Shown: in pieces, positions 40,089 through 49,879 of the stretch | Position numbering within the stretch: the first letter of the stretch is position 1 | How the letters are laid out: each line of letters begins with the position of its first letter | Origin: a virus | Reading direction: 5' to 3' (one strand) | DNA: 64,000 nucleotides | IMG/VR virus record: IMGVR_UViG_3300047546_001659 | Location: 1-64,000 of that record | Position numbers and translations under genes: made by a program | Notes under the pieces: generated by a model | The model's input: the letters and a program-made list of their open reading frames with translations, nothing else | Database searches by the model: none | Told to the model about the DNA's origin: nothing

Positions 40089-41672
40089 TCAGAATGAACC
40101 GCCGTCTAATGATCCATAATAGAGGTTAGTACCATCTGATTGTAGAACATATCCAGCAGCCCCAGCAGTTAATTTCTGAAGACCTGATGTTGTATTACCA
40201 ACAAGTAAATCACCATCAGTGTATGTCTTAAATCCAGTACCACCTGATCCATATCCAAGAGCAGTTGAAAGAGTCAAGGTATTAGCCTGAATAGCAACTG
40301 TTAGTGAATTTGTACCAGTAATATTAAGTGCTGTTGAATTAGAAACTAATGCACCTGAATCTAAGTATGCTTTAAGAGTAGCTTGATGATATGAACCATC
40401 TCCAGTATCAACGAATGTTGTAGGTGTTACTGTTAATCCATCAAATAACTTATAAACACCATCTGATGCATCACGGAAGAAGCCAGTATGTTCATGACCA
40501 CCACCGTTATTATTATAGTTACCAAAGAAACCAATATCAATAAGGTCTGTTTGAGTATTGTTAGCAGCAAGTTGAATTAACGGATCAGTTACAATGTAAG
40601 ATTCGACGTTTGAGAATACTGCATTACCAGTAATATGTAAGTCACCACCAATATAGAAGTCATGATAAACTGTGCCAGTGTTAGCAATAAAATTACTATT
40701 TACTGAAAGATTATGAATTTCAATTGTGTTAGCAGATGATGTTATATAAGATGAACTATCAGAACCAAGTCTTAGTTGAGTAAACCAACCAGTATTATAA
40801 ACTGCTCCAACAGAACCGATATCAAATGAATTATCTGAGGTTGGAATTACAGTACCATAAAGACTACCGTTGAGAGTAACTCTATCTTGAATTGCATCAC
40901 CAAGAACAACATTACCGTTGAGTGTTGTTTGACCATTTACTGTTAATGAATCAAATGTTTGAGTAACAGAAGGATTAATATGTACGCCTGTACTATTTGA
41001 TACAAGACCTGTACCTGCAACTACTGCAATTGTTGGTGTTGAAGATTCACCAGTACCACCAGTTACTGATGTACCATTACCTGCCGTGATACTTTGGACA
41101 TAATCACCATCTGTATCAACACCAAGTGTTACACCGTTTGCATTGGTAATTGTAACATTAAGTGTTGCATCACCTAGATTATTAAATGTAACGTTACCAG
41201 TTGCATCACCAGAAAGGGTAAGTTTTGGTGAACGGTTGATTGTAGTTACAAATAGATTTTCAATAGTTGTGTTGGCAGCTGAAAGATAAAGATTACCAGA
41301 GAGTGTTCTGGAATCTGTATTTTGAACAAATGAAGGTCCGGCTGCAGCTGTTGTTGACCAGAATAATTTACCAGATCCATCTACTGCAAGAACGGAACCC
41401 GATGGACCATAAGAACCATTTGCAGAAAGACTGTCAATAGTTGCATTGGCTGTTTTGATTTGATTGAGCCAACCAGTACTGTTTGCAACAAGTGCTTGGT
41501 TAGCTGTAAGAATACCAGGATTTCTTTCACCTGCGATAGGTAAAACAGAACCGAAATTACCGATATAAACGACATTACCAGAGGCTGTAAATGCCAATTC
41601 ACCATTGGCCAGCGACCCCGGCTGTGCTGTGGTTTGTGAACGTTTAATTTGTAATAAATTTGGGGACGCCAT
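40089..41672 (-). CDS. Tail fibre protein, beta-rich
   Basis: This 527-residue protein has the N-terminal module MASPNLLQIKRSQTTAQPGS with NGELAFTASGNVVYIG, shared with the giant fibre. It continues with Ser/Thr/Asn-rich beta repeats (TLSGNLYLSAANTTIENL, NTIEIHNLSVNSNFI) typical of fibre shafts. The GFFGNYNNNGGGHEHTGFFR domain (about 390-425) matches the giant fibre. It has no collagen triplets, and ends in NLYYGSLDGGSF. Its ATG overlaps the stop of the 137-residue collagen-like gene by one base. It is probably a shaft component. Confidence 0.75.
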   Translation of the reverse strand: MASPNLLQIKRSQTTAQPGSLANGELAFTASGNVVYIGNFGSVLPIAGERNPGILTANQALVANSTGWLNQIKTANATIDSLSANGSYGPSGSVLAVDGSGKLFWSTTAAAGPSFVQNTDSRTLSGNLYLSAANTTIENLFVTTINRSPKLTLSGDATGNVTFNNLGDATLNVTITNANGVTLGVDTDGDYVQSITAGNGTSVTGGTGESSTPTIAVVAGTGLVSNSTGVHINPSVTQTFDSLTVNGQTTLNGNVVLGDAIQDRVTLNGSLYGTVIPTSDNSFDIGSVGAVYNTGWFTQLRLGSDSSSYITSSANTIEIHNLSVNSNFIANTGTVYHDFYIGGDLHITGNAVFSNVESYIVTDPLIQLAANNTQTDLIDIGFFGNYNNNGGGHEHTGFFRDASDGVYKLFDGLTVTPTTFVDTGDGSYHQATLKAYLDSGALVSNSTALNITGTNSLTVAIQANTLTLSTALGYGSGGTGFKTYTDGDLLVGNTTSGLQKLTAGAAGYVLQSDGTNLYYGSLDGGSF

Positions 41673-42085
41673 TAAAAGTCTCCTCCGTCGAGTGTTTGAT
41701 TTGAAATTTCAAGTGGTAGTATTGTATATTTATCAGATTCGGACACGTAAGTCAAAATATATCCATTCGCCGGCATACCCACTACAACATCATCTAAACC
41801 TGCTAATGTACTTGATCCTCTTGAACCCGTATATCCAAAAGAGCCAGTATATCCCTGAGACCCGGTATAACCCTGTGAACCTGTGTATCCAAATTCACCT
41901 TGGGAGCCCTGATAACCTACGGAACCTCGATATCCGGTCTCACCTCGAGAACCTTGATAACCAACTGATCCCTGAAACCCAACAGTGCCCACGTTTTGCC
42001 AACGTGAGCCATCCCATCTCCAGGTTTTGCCGCCGGTGACTACTTCATCACCAATTTGCGGACTGTTAGGAAAAACTAATGCCAT
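41672..42085 (-). CDS. Short collagen-like fibre adaptor protein
   Basis: This 137-residue protein begins with the attachment module MALVFPNSPQIGDEVVTGGK then WRWDGSRWQNVG. A collagen-like block of Gly-X-Y triplets follows (about 33-90: GYQGSRGETGYRGSVG and related). The C-terminal segment of about 45 residues, LAGLDDVVVGMPANGYILTY, ends in NQTLDGGDF. That ending resembles the last residues of the downstream 527-residue protein (LDGGSF). It may connect a fibre to the baseplate. A late box lies 22 nt upstream. Confidence 0.75.
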   Translation of the reverse strand: MALVFPNSPQIGDEVVTGGKTWRWDGSRWQNVGTVGFQGSVGYQGSRGETGYRGSVGYQGSQGEFGYTGSQGYTGSQGYTGSFGYTGSRGSSTLAGLDDVVVGMPANGYILTYVSESDKYTILPLEISNQTLDGGDF

Positions 42086-42106
42086 CTATTCTTTACCATT
42101 TTATAT

Positions 42107-42114
42107 TATTTATT
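42107..42114 (-). promoter_or_regulatory. Late promoter (AATAAATA)
   Basis: AATAAATA on the minus strand in the 44-nt gap, 22 nt upstream of the ATG at 42085. Confidence 0.6.
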
Positions 42115-42129
42115 TCTTGTAAAAACATA

Positions 42130-45100
42130 TCAGTTACGTATAAATCTGCCAGTAAATCTTGGTTGTGAAGCAGTTGGTGTATTATCAGTTAATTGTGAAC
42201 CTGCAGCTGCATTTTGATAAACAAACAATTCAAAATAATCACTAGCAGAAGCATAAACAATTTCTGATATTGTTACTGCAACTGAAGTACCATATGCTGG
42301 TATTTTCATACCATTTCTTAGAGCTGATCCATTTTTATAAATTGCAATACTTACAGTACCAGTATTACTATTAGTTAAACCTGAGAAAGATACATGGCCT
42401 TCTAAATGATAATAACCTGTTTGTTGTGGTGTGAATGAACTACTAGCAACCTCAGCATTTAAATCGTAATCAGTTGTATTAAATGTTACTTTAGTCCAGT
42501 TGTTATTAGCAATTGATTGTTGAGTAGTTTTTCTTAAACCGAAATTAGATCCTGTAACTACTGCTTGTGATCCTGTATATCCTATTGCACCTTGTGAACC
42601 AACATAACCTACGGATCCAACATAACCTTCAGAACCAACATACCCTGCATCACCCACTGAACCTGTGAATCCAAGTGAACCAGAATATCCTATATCACCT
42701 TGTGAGCCAACATAGCCTGAACCAATAGATCCAGTGAATCCCGCTGAACCAGTTGATCCGGTAAACCCTGTTGACCCTGTAAATCCTGCACCTGTGGAAC
42801 CAGTATATCCAAGAGAACCTGCAGGTCCTTGAGGTCCTGTCAAACCAATTGAACCTTGTGATCCTGTGTATCCGTTAGTACCTGCTGAGCCTGTATATCC
42901 GCCTGCAGGACCAGCAGAACCAGTGAATCCCATTTCACCAGGAGGTCCACCTGCGGTAATACCTAACCATACTTGTTCAGGTTCATAATAGATACTCAAT
43001 ATACCTGTATTAGAATCTAACCATAACAGCCCATCCCACTGTATAGCTGGTGTTGTATCACTAACAATAACGTTAGCTATACCTTCAGAACCAACATAAC
43101 CAACTTCACCTTGTGAACCAGTGTAACCGAGTGATCCTGTAAATCCTATACCTCTAGACCCAGTAAATCCTTTATCACCTTGTGAACCTACAAATCCTGT
43201 GTCTCCACGTGATCCTGTATAACCAATAGATCCAGTGTAACCTAAATCACCTCTAGAACCGACATAGCCTTGAGATCCATCATAACCTGCACCTGTCGAT
43301 CCTGTAAATCCTTGATCACCTTGAGAACCCGCATACCCTACATCACCTTGTGAACCAACATAACCAGCACCGGTAGAACCAGTATAACCTAAATCCCCCT
43401 GTGATCCCGTATATCCCAAATCACCTTGTGATCCAGAATATCCTAATGATCCCGAATAACCTATTTCACCCTGTGATCCTGCATAACCTACAGAACCTGT
43501 ATATCCTATTGATCCAGTATATCCAATAGAACCAGTATAACCATAACCCCCTTGTGAACCTACAGAACCAACATAACCTGCATCACCTCTATCACCAATT
43601 CTTGCTAAAGTAAGAACTGAAATGGTTGCATCTGGAATCGATGAATCACCAGATAAGAATGAAATAGGAACAGTTGAATATGTTGAGTTATCAATTGGAC
43701 TATTAATGATTGCAAATAAAGCATAATTATTTGTGTTGGTACTTGAGGTAATCTTAAAGTGACCTTTAATACCTGAAGTAGAAGCACCAATAACTAGAAG
43801 AGAATTGAATATGTAAGTTAAATCAAGTGCATTTTTATTAATATAAAGAGTATTAGCATTATTAAAAGTAGTATTGCTAAATCTTAAAGTACCTGTACCA
43901 GGATCTGCTGCTTCAGTGTTTGCACTAAAATAGAATAGATAATTATAACCAGCAAATTGACCAGGTTGGCCTTCTATACCTTGAGAACCAGTAAATCCTC
44001 TATCACCTTGAGATCCAGTGTAGCCAATAGAACCAGTATATCCTAGATCACCTTGAGAACCTACGTAGCCTTCTGAACCAACATATCCAGCACCCGTTGA
44101 ACCAGTATAGCCGAGATCACCTACTGATCCAGTAAATCCTATATCACCTTGTGGTCCAGCTGGGCCTGTATCGCCCTGTGATCCAGTAAATCCTTGATCA
44201 CCCTGAGAACCTACATAACCAGCCCCCTGAGAACCTGTATAACCTAAATCACCTTGTGAACCAACATAGCCTTCAGAACCAGTAAATCCTGTTCCCTGTG
44301 ATCCAGTATAACCTAAAACCCCTTGTATACCCTGTGATCCTGTGTATCCCAAAGAACCAGAGTAACCTAATGAACCTGAATATCCAAGAGGTCCAATATT
44401 ACCCTGTATACCTTGATCACCTTTAGAACCCGTAAAGCCCTCTGATCCTGTATATCCTATAGATCCTGTATAACCAAAGGAACCAGTATATCCCAGATCA
44501 CCATAAGATCCAGTATAACCAATATCCCCTTTAGAACCTGTATAACCAAAAGAGCCAGTATATCCTATTGATCCTGTATAGCCAATAGAACCAGTGTAAC
44601 CTAAATCACCATAAGAACCTGTATAACCAATATCACCCTTAGAACCAGTATATCCTATTGATCCTGTATAACCAATAGATCCAGTATAGCCTCTTACACC
44701 CTGATCACCTTGAGAACCAGTGAATCCTAGTGAACCAACATATCCTGTAGAACCAGTATAACCTAAAGATCCTGTGTAACCAAAAGAACCCGTATATCCT
44801 AATGAACCAGCATAACCTGTTATTCCTTGGTCACCTTTGGAACCAGTAAAGCCTGTTGAACCCAAATAACCCGCTGAGCCAGTATAACCGGTGTCACCAA
44901 TATCACCAGTACGAGCAAAAGTTAGAACAACATTAGATTCATTAGTATAGTCAGAATTGCCTGAAACAAAGCTTACTGGAACAATAAAGTAGTTGCTAAT
45001 AAATTGATGTTCACCTATAATATTAAATATAGATGATTTACCTACTTCATCCAAGCTATTGATAGAAAATTGACCTTTAATAGCTGATGTTGAGTCATCA

Positions 45101-46503
45101 ATTGTTTGTAAGAATGAGTATGTTGAATCATAGAATATATCATTCTCATTAATAAACATCTTTGTAACAGATGTATAGGTATTACTATCAAACTTATAAT
45201 GACCTGCACCCGGATCTGTATTTGATGTATTTGCACTAAATTTATAATTAAATGATGCACCACCAAAGTTACCTGTTGTACCTTGTGGACCTTGAACACC
45301 TCTAGAACCCGCGTAACCTATAATACCTTGTGAACCTACAAAACCTGAAGAGCCAGTATAACCTTGCGATCCACCATAACCAGTTGCACCACGTGAACCT
45401 TGATAACCTTCAGATCCTCTATAACCAGTTTCACCTTGGGTAGTACCAAAATATCTTACTTCAATCTCAGCACCATTTTGAGGTGCATATGCCAGTGTTA
45501 GTTCTGTTCCAGCTACTGTATAATCAACAGTAGGTGTTTCTAAAATACCATTAACAAAAACAAAGATATGATTAGGATCAGAGGTAGAATCTGATAAAGT
45601 AAATTGTGTATTGCTTCCGTTAGCAATATAACGAGATGATTTATATGGTCGACCTGCGCCTTCAGAACCAGTATAACCAATACCTATAGATCCTGTATAA
45701 CCTATAGAACCGGTATAGCCGTCTTGACCACCTGAAGGTCCTTGTGGTCCAACTGCACCCACTGAACCCTGATAACCTGTAAGACCTAACGAACCCTGAT
45801 ATCCAACTGAACCGGTATAACCTACAGAACCTTCTGATCCTTGATAACCTGGTGATCCTATTGTAATATCAAAATATCTTACCTCAATCTCAGCATTAAG
45901 AGGAGGTGCGTTATTAAAAGTAATTGTTGTTCCTGATACTGAATAATCAACATCAGGACTTTCAAGAATACCGTTTGTAAATACTAAAATATGGTTAGCA
46001 TTGGCAGTATTTTCAGCTAAAGTAAATACAGTATTGCTGCCATTTCCTGTATATCTAGATGAACTAGAAGGTTTACCTACGAGGCCTGCAGAACCTGTAT
46101 ATCCAGCACCTCTTGAACCTGTGAAACCTAAGGAACCAGCATAACCTTGTGCGCCACCTGGATCACCTGCAGGTCCTTTATCACCAACTGATCCTGAATA
46201 ACCTATAGAACCTGAATAACCAGTACTGCCTTGAGATCCTGAATAGCCAACATTACCTGCCGAACCGGTATAACCAACACCATCGTTTTCAATATATCTT
46301 ATTTCAATATCAGTAGAATTAAATGGGGTTGACGCTAAATTTATTGTGTTACTATTGACAATAACATAGTCAACATCTGGAATTTGTACAAGACCGTTGA
46401 CAATAACAAGGATGCTATTGGCTGAGTTTACTGTCTGTAAAAGTGGGTAGGAATTAGCCGTTCCGTTGGCAGATATTTGTTGACTATTAAAAACCAGAGA
46501 CAT
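42130..46503 (-). CDS. Giant collagen-like fibre protein (1457 aa)
   Basis: The N-terminal third holds three copies of a domain of about 70 residues (SANGTANSYPLLQTVNSANS / TGNGSNTVFTLAENTANANH / IANGSNTQFTLSDSTSDPNH, each ending near EIRY or EVRYF), separated by collagen-like blocks. Two 125-residue interrupting domains (FGGASFNYKFSANTSN near 44890-45275; FAGYNYLFYFSANTEA near 43585-43965) then divide very long Gly-X-Y rods in which [14 protein letters not shown]-type units recur throughout. A 40-residue W-L-D-S-N module and a C1q/TNF-like beta domain (last 130 residues, TGYYHLEGHVSFSG) complete it. The many Ser, Thr and Tyr residues in the rods are potential glycosylation sites. Confidence 0.82.
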   Translation of the reverse strand: MSLVFNSQQISANGTANSYPLLQTVNSANSILVIVNGLVQIPDVDYVIVNSNTINLASTPFNSTDIEIRYIENDGVGYTGSAGNVGYSGSQGSTGYSGSIGYSGSVGDKGPAGDPGGAQGYAGSLGFTGSRGAGYTGSAGLVGKPSSSSRYTGNGSNTVFTLAENTANANHILVFTNGILESPDVDYSVSGTTITFNNAPPLNAEIEVRYFDITIGSPGYQGSEGSVGYTGSVGYQGSLGLTGYQGSVGAVGPQGPSGGQDGYTGSIGYTGSIGIGYTGSEGAGRPYKSSRYIANGSNTQFTLSDSTSDPNHIFVFVNGILETPTVDYTVAGTELTLAYAPQNGAEIEVRYFGTTQGETGYRGSEGYQGSRGATGYGGSQGYTGSSGFVGSQGIIGYAGSRGVQGPQGTTGNFGGASFNYKFSANTSNTDPGAGHYKFDSNTYTSVTKMFINENDIFYDSTYSFLQTIDDSTSAIKGQFSINSLDEVGKSSIFNIIGEHQFISNYFIVPVSFVSGNSDYTNESNVVLTFARTGDIGDTGYTGSAGYLGSTGFTGSKGDQGITGYAGSLGYTGSFGYTGSLGYTGSTGYVGSLGFTGSQGDQGVRGYTGSIGYTGSIGYTGSKGDIGYTGSYGDLGYTGSIGYTGSIGYTGSFGYTGSKGDIGYTGSYGDLGYTGSFGYTGSIGYTGSEGFTGSKGDQGIQGNIGPLGYSGSLGYSGSLGYTGSQGIQGVLGYTGSQGTGFTGSEGYVGSQGDLGYTGSQGAGYVGSQGDQGFTGSQGDTGPAGPQGDIGFTGSVGDLGYTGSTGAGYVGSEGYVGSQGDLGYTGSIGYTGSQGDRGFTGSQGIEGQPGQFAGYNYLFYFSANTEAADPGTGTLRFSNTTFNNANTLYINKNALDLTYIFNSLLVIGASTSGIKGHFKITSSTNTNNYALFAIINSPIDNSTYSTVPISFLSGDSSIPDATISVLTLARIGDRGDAGYVGSVGSQGGYGYTGSIGYTGSIGYTGSVGYAGSQGEIGYSGSLGYSGSQGDLGYTGSQGDLGYTGSTGAGYVGSQGDVGYAGSQGDQGFTGSTGAGYDGSQGYVGSRGDLGYTGSIGYTGSRGDTGFVGSQGDKGFTGSRGIGFTGSLGYTGSQGEVGYVGSEGIANVIVSDTTPAIQWDGLLWLDSNTGILSIYYEPEQVWLGITAGGPPGEMGFTGSAGPAGGYTGSAGTNGYTGSQGSIGLTGPQGPAGSLGYTGSTGAGFTGSTGFTGSTGSAGFTGSIGSGYVGSQGDIGYSGSLGFTGSVGDAGYVGSEGYVGSVGYVGSQGAIGYTGSQAVVTGSNFGLRKTTQQSIANNNWTKVTFNTTDYDLNAEVASSSFTPQQTGYYHLEGHVSFSGLTNSNTGTVSIAIYKNGSALRNGMKIPAYGTSVAVTISEIVYASASDYFELFVYQNAAAGSQLTDNTPTASQPRFTGRFIRN

Positions 46504-46506
46504 TTA

Positions 46507-46535
46507 TTGCCTTATTTTTTATCTAGATATATAAT
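46507..46535 (+). promoter_or_regulatory. Sigma70-like promoter for the triple-domain glycosyltransferase
   Basis: Plus strand: TTGCCT (46507-46512), a 17-nt spacer, and TATAAT (46530-46535), 44 nt upstream of the preferred ATG at 46579. It has the same architecture as the hldE promoter. Confidence 0.6.
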
Positions 46536-46550
46536 GATAGAATTCTGAGA

Positions 46551-46558
46551 TATTTATG
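46551..46558 (-). promoter_or_regulatory. Late promoter (CATAAATA)
   Basis: CATAAATA on the minus strand in the divergent region, 48 nt upstream of the giant collagen-like fibre ATG at 46503. Confidence 0.6.
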
Positions 46559-46578
46559 TTTTTATAATGAGGTATATT

Positions 46579-49353
46579 ATGAACCTTCCCAATATTGCTA
46601 TACTTGATTTGATAGGCCTGGTTTACGATGGCACAACTCTCCAAAAAAGAGGTTTGGGTGGTTCAGAATCTGCAGTTATTCTTATTTCAAAAGAACTAGC
46701 TAAACTAGGATTTCCTATTACTGTTTTTAATGCTTGTGATGTGGATGATGCAAAATCAGGAATTTATGATGGTGTAATTTATAGACCCATCTCAAGTTTA
46801 AATTCTAATGATAAATTTGATATTGTAATATCATCTAGAACGGTTGTTCCTTTTGTTCCTGATCATTATTATGATGCATTTGCAACAGCAACAAGACATC
46901 ATCCAAGCCTTTTTAAAACAATCAGAGATAATGCAGAACTTAAGATTATGTGGATGCATGATACTTTTGCATCAGGTGATCTTAATTTAGAAGATCTATT
47001 AGTAAATGGATTTATTGATAAAATCTTTACATTATCAGATTTTCATACTGCTTATGTTACTAATTGCAATCATGGCCGCCGACGCAATTTTGAAGTGTTA
47101 AAGAATAAAGTATTTCAAACAAGAAATGCTATTGTTAATTATATTGATGAGGTTGATATTGGTGCAAAAGATAGAAATCTTTTTGTTTACAATGCTTCCG
47201 TTACAAAAGGCATGTTGCCTCTTATTGATGGTATATGGCCTCAAGTAAAAAGATATATCCCTGATGCTAAATTAAAAATAGTTGGAGGATATTATAAATT
47301 TAGAGACGATTCACCTTTAGATGCTCAAGGTGAAACTCTTATGAAGCTTGTAAAAGAACAAAAGTATAAAGACCTTGATATTGAATTTACTGGTATTATT
47401 ACACAAAAAGAAATAGCTGAATTACTTGCTAAAGCCAATATGTTTCTTTTCCCTGGTGCCTTTCCAGAAACATTCGGCATATCAACATTAGAATCTTTAA
47501 CATATAATACTCCTCTTGTGGCTACCCGTTTTGGGGCCTTAGAAGAGACAGCTATTGATTTGGCTTCTTACTTTATTGATTATGCAATTGAACCTAATAG
47601 CCTGTTTACAGAAATAAACACCCAAGATCAAATTAATAAATTTGTTGAGAAAGTGTTTAGAGCTTATAATGATCCTTATCTTCATCAACAAAAACAATAT
47701 TACTGTAATGTAATTAAAGATATCAATACTTGGGATACTGTTGCCTTACAATGGAAACAATTCTTCCTAAAACAATTTGATATACCTTTACCTGTTAATG
47801 AATATCGTAAGGTTACTTACATTAATGATAAGGTTCATCGTGTCTATGGTAGAAGGTTTGCTAATAAAGAAGAAGGCCATAATTATAAGTTAGGACATGA
47901 ACAACCAGTAAGTATTATTACACCTTTTTATAATGCAGAAAAATATATTGCTAATTGTATTAATTCTGTAGCCTCTCAAGACTATAACAACTATATGATG
48001 TACCTGATTAATGATTGTAGTACAGATAATTCATTAAATATAGCCAAAGAGTGCATTGATAGTTTTCCTAAAGATATTCAGGGTAAATTTGTTATTATTA
48101 ATAATAAAGCTAATAGGGGAGCAGTTTATAATCAAATTAGAACCTTAAAAACATTTCCTATTGATGATGATAGTCTTGTTATGTTTTTAGATGGTGATGA
48201 TTGGTTAAGAGCAGATAATAATATATTTAATTTTTACAATAATCTTTTTGCTAATGATAAAACCGATTATGCTTATGGTAGTTGTTGGTCTTTAGCAGAT
48301 AATATTCCTTTGATTGCTCAACCCTATCCTAAAGAAATTAAAAAGAACAAATCATATAGAGAACACAAATTTAATTGGGGAATGCCTTATCCTCATCTTA
48401 GAGTCTTTAGAAAAAAATTGATCAATAATATTGATGAAGAAGTTTTTAAAGATGAGGTTGGTAATTGGTTTAAAGCAGGTGGAGATAATGCAACTTTTTA
48501 TAATATAATTGAACAAGCTGATCCTAATAAGATTGTAGCTGTTCAAGAAATATTTTATAATTATAATGATACAAATCCTATTAATGATTATAAGGTACAC
48601 GGTGAATTACAAAACCAAAATGCTGCAAAAATAACGAGTAATTCCAAACCGATCGAGGCCCCTGAAGTTATAGAAAATTTTAAAGAATCTAAAGATATTA
48701 TTAATCAAGTAGCCAAAGAAATAAACAACAAGACAAAGGTAATCAATTCATATATGAAGAAGAAAATTTTAATTGCTATACCTACTGCAAGAAATATAGA
48801 GGCTCAAACTTTTAAATCAATTTACGATTTAATTATCCCAGATGGATATGAAGCCAATTTTCAATATTTTTATGGATATCAAGTAGATCAAGTACGCAAT
48901 CTTATAGCTGACTGGGTTGTCAAAGGCTATGATTATCTCTTTGCTGTTGATTCTGATATTGCTTTTGCACCTGATACATTACTCAAACTTCTATTACATG
49001 ACAAAGATATTGTTTCCGGTATCTATAGACAACGTGTTCCCGAAAGACAAACTTTGGAAATCTTTGAGTCTAATGATAAGGGTGGCTATACTCACATTGA
49101 TTGGGAAAAGATTAAGGGTAAGGGAGTTGTTGAGATAGGTGCTTGTGGATTTGGATGCGTTCTTATTAAAAAGAATGTTTTAGCAGATATTGGATATCCA
49201 CAATTTGCATATAAATCAGCTCTTGATCATAACCATACTTTCTCAGAAGATTTATATTTTGCTAAAATGGCTTCTGAAAAAGGTTATAGATTCTATGCTG
49301 ACACTTCTATCGTCTGTGATCACATAGGATCATACGTATTCAAAGTATCTTAA
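46579..49353 (+). CDS. Three-domain glycosyltransferase (GT4-type, GT2-type, GT-A third domain)
   Basis: This protein of about 924 residues joins three transferase domains. A GT-B domain covers about 3-400, with the RGLGGSES loop and the GT4-like FPETFGISTLES acidic motif. A GT2 domain covers about 445-690, with VSIITPFYNAEKYI, INDCSTDNS and the metal-binding LDGDDW. A third GT-A-like domain covers about 728-924, with LIAIPTARN, FAVDSDIAFAPD (Asp-x-Asp) and SEDLYFAKMA. I prefer the ATG at 46579 (GAGG 6 nt upstream) to the ATG at 46567. Such fusions build oligosaccharides by consecutive additions. The stop overlaps the convergent gene's stop at a shared TTAA. Confidence 0.88.
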   Translation: MNLPNIAILDLIGLVYDGTTLQKRGLGGSESAVILISKELAKLGFPITVFNACDVDDAKSGIYDGVIYRPISSLNSNDKFDIVISSRTVVPFVPDHYYDAFATATRHHPSLFKTIRDNAELKIMWMHDTFASGDLNLEDLLVNGFIDKIFTLSDFHTAYVTNCNHGRRRNFEVLKNKVFQTRNAIVNYIDEVDIGAKDRNLFVYNASVTKGMLPLIDGIWPQVKRYIPDAKLKIVGGYYKFRDDSPLDAQGETLMKLVKEQKYKDLDIEFTGIITQKEIAELLAKANMFLFPGAFPETFGISTLESLTYNTPLVATRFGALEETAIDLASYFIDYAIEPNSLFTEINTQDQINKFVEKVFRAYNDPYLHQQKQYYCNVIKDINTWDTVALQWKQFFLKQFDIPLPVNEYRKVTYINDKVHRVYGRRFANKEEGHNYKLGHEQPVSIITPFYNAEKYIANCINSVASQDYNNYMMYLINDCSTDNSLNIAKECIDSFPKDIQGKFVIINNKANRGAVYNQIRTLKTFPIDDDSLVMFLDGDDWLRADNNIFNFYNNLFANDKTDYAYGSCWSLADNIPLIAQPYPKEIKKNKSYREHKFNWGMPYPHLRVFRKKLINNIDEEVFKDEVGNWFKAGGDNATFYNIIEQADPNKIVAVQEIFYNYNDTNPINDYKVHGELQNQNAAKITSNSKPIEAPEVIENFKESKDIINQVAKEINNKTKVINSYMKKKILIAIPTARNIEAQTFKSIYDLIIPDGYEANFQYFYGYQVDQVRNLIADWVVKGYDYLFAVDSDIAFAPDTLLKLLLHDKDIVSGIYRQRVPERQTLEIFESNDKGGYTHIDWEKIKGKGVVEIGACGFGCVLIKKNVLADIGYPQFAYKSALDHNHTFSEDLYFAKMASEKGYRFYADTSIVCDHIGSYVFKVS

Positions 49354-49553
49354 AAATAATTTACAGGCGGTGCTTGGTTAGGAACTGTAGGTGTAGTTCC
49401 TAACACATCTGAAGCTTTTTGCTTTAATATAGAAAGTGGTTCTACAGTCTCACCAATTTTTTTAACTATTACTTTAGTTTCCATTGGTGCAGTTCTTGCA
49501 ACTGTAACTAATACATTACCATATTTTTGTATTACAATCCTTGAGTCACGCAT
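49350..49553 (-). CDS. Small virion-associated hypothetical protein
   Basis: This 67-residue protein begins MRDSRIVIQKYGNVLVTVAR and is basic in the first half, with a Pro/Thr-rich C-terminus (TTPTVPNQAPPVNYF). The start overlaps the stop of the 108-residue virion protein by one base, so the two are coupled. No motif is recognised. Its position at the end of the fibre/baseplate transcript suggests a structural role. Confidence 0.6.
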   Translation of the reverse strand: MRDSRIVIQKYGNVLVTVARTAPMETKVIVKKIGETVEPLSILKQKASDVLGTTPTVPNQAPPVNYF

Positions 49554-49879
49554 CAGCGAGTAACCTCGGGATTTACTGTTACAATACCTTCAAGAATTCT
49601 TGATGAGACATTGTTTGAATGTAATTGAAGATCATATACATAACGGCTATTTGTAAGATTAGCCGTTGATGCAGCATTCATAGACAAGGTTACTAAACCT
49701 GATGTGTTTCCCAAAGCAACATTAATTGTATAATATGTTGATGATGTATAGGTTTTTCTTATCTGTGCATTTGCAGTATAACCTGATATATCAAAGGCAT
49801 CACCATTTGAATCAATCAAATAAATGTTATGAATAAAATCAGCACCTTGATCTATTACTAGATTAGTCTTTATTGCCAT
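49553..49879 (-). CDS. Conserved Ig-like virion structural protein
   Basis: This 108-residue protein starts MAIKTNLVIDQGADFIHNIY, followed by DISGYTANAQIRKTYTSSTY and a final RYVYDLQLHSNNVSSRILEG. This arrangement is a conserved beta-sandwich protein in T4-like phages of aquatic bacteria and is found with fibre or baseplate genes. Its exact place in the virion is unknown. It overlaps the S74 fibre gene by 17 nt. Confidence 0.7.
   Translation of the reverse strand: MAIKTNLVIDQGADFIHNIYLIDSNGDAFDISGYTANAQIRKTYTSSTYYTINVALGNTSGLVTLSMNAASTANLTNSRYVYDLQLHSNNVSSRILEGIVTVNPEVTR

Noticed and set aside
42130-46503. Dense short repeats that could be mistaken for a CRISPR array or tandem DNA repeat
   Set aside because: The periodicity is that of Gly-X-Y codons in frame, units vary in length and synonymous bases, and there are no constant repeats with unique spacers.
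46563-46568. Second TATAAT close to the glycosyltransferase start
   Set aside because: It overlaps the upstream ATG at 46567 and would start RNA at or beyond the preferred start region; the promoter at 46507-46535 has proper -35 and spacing.
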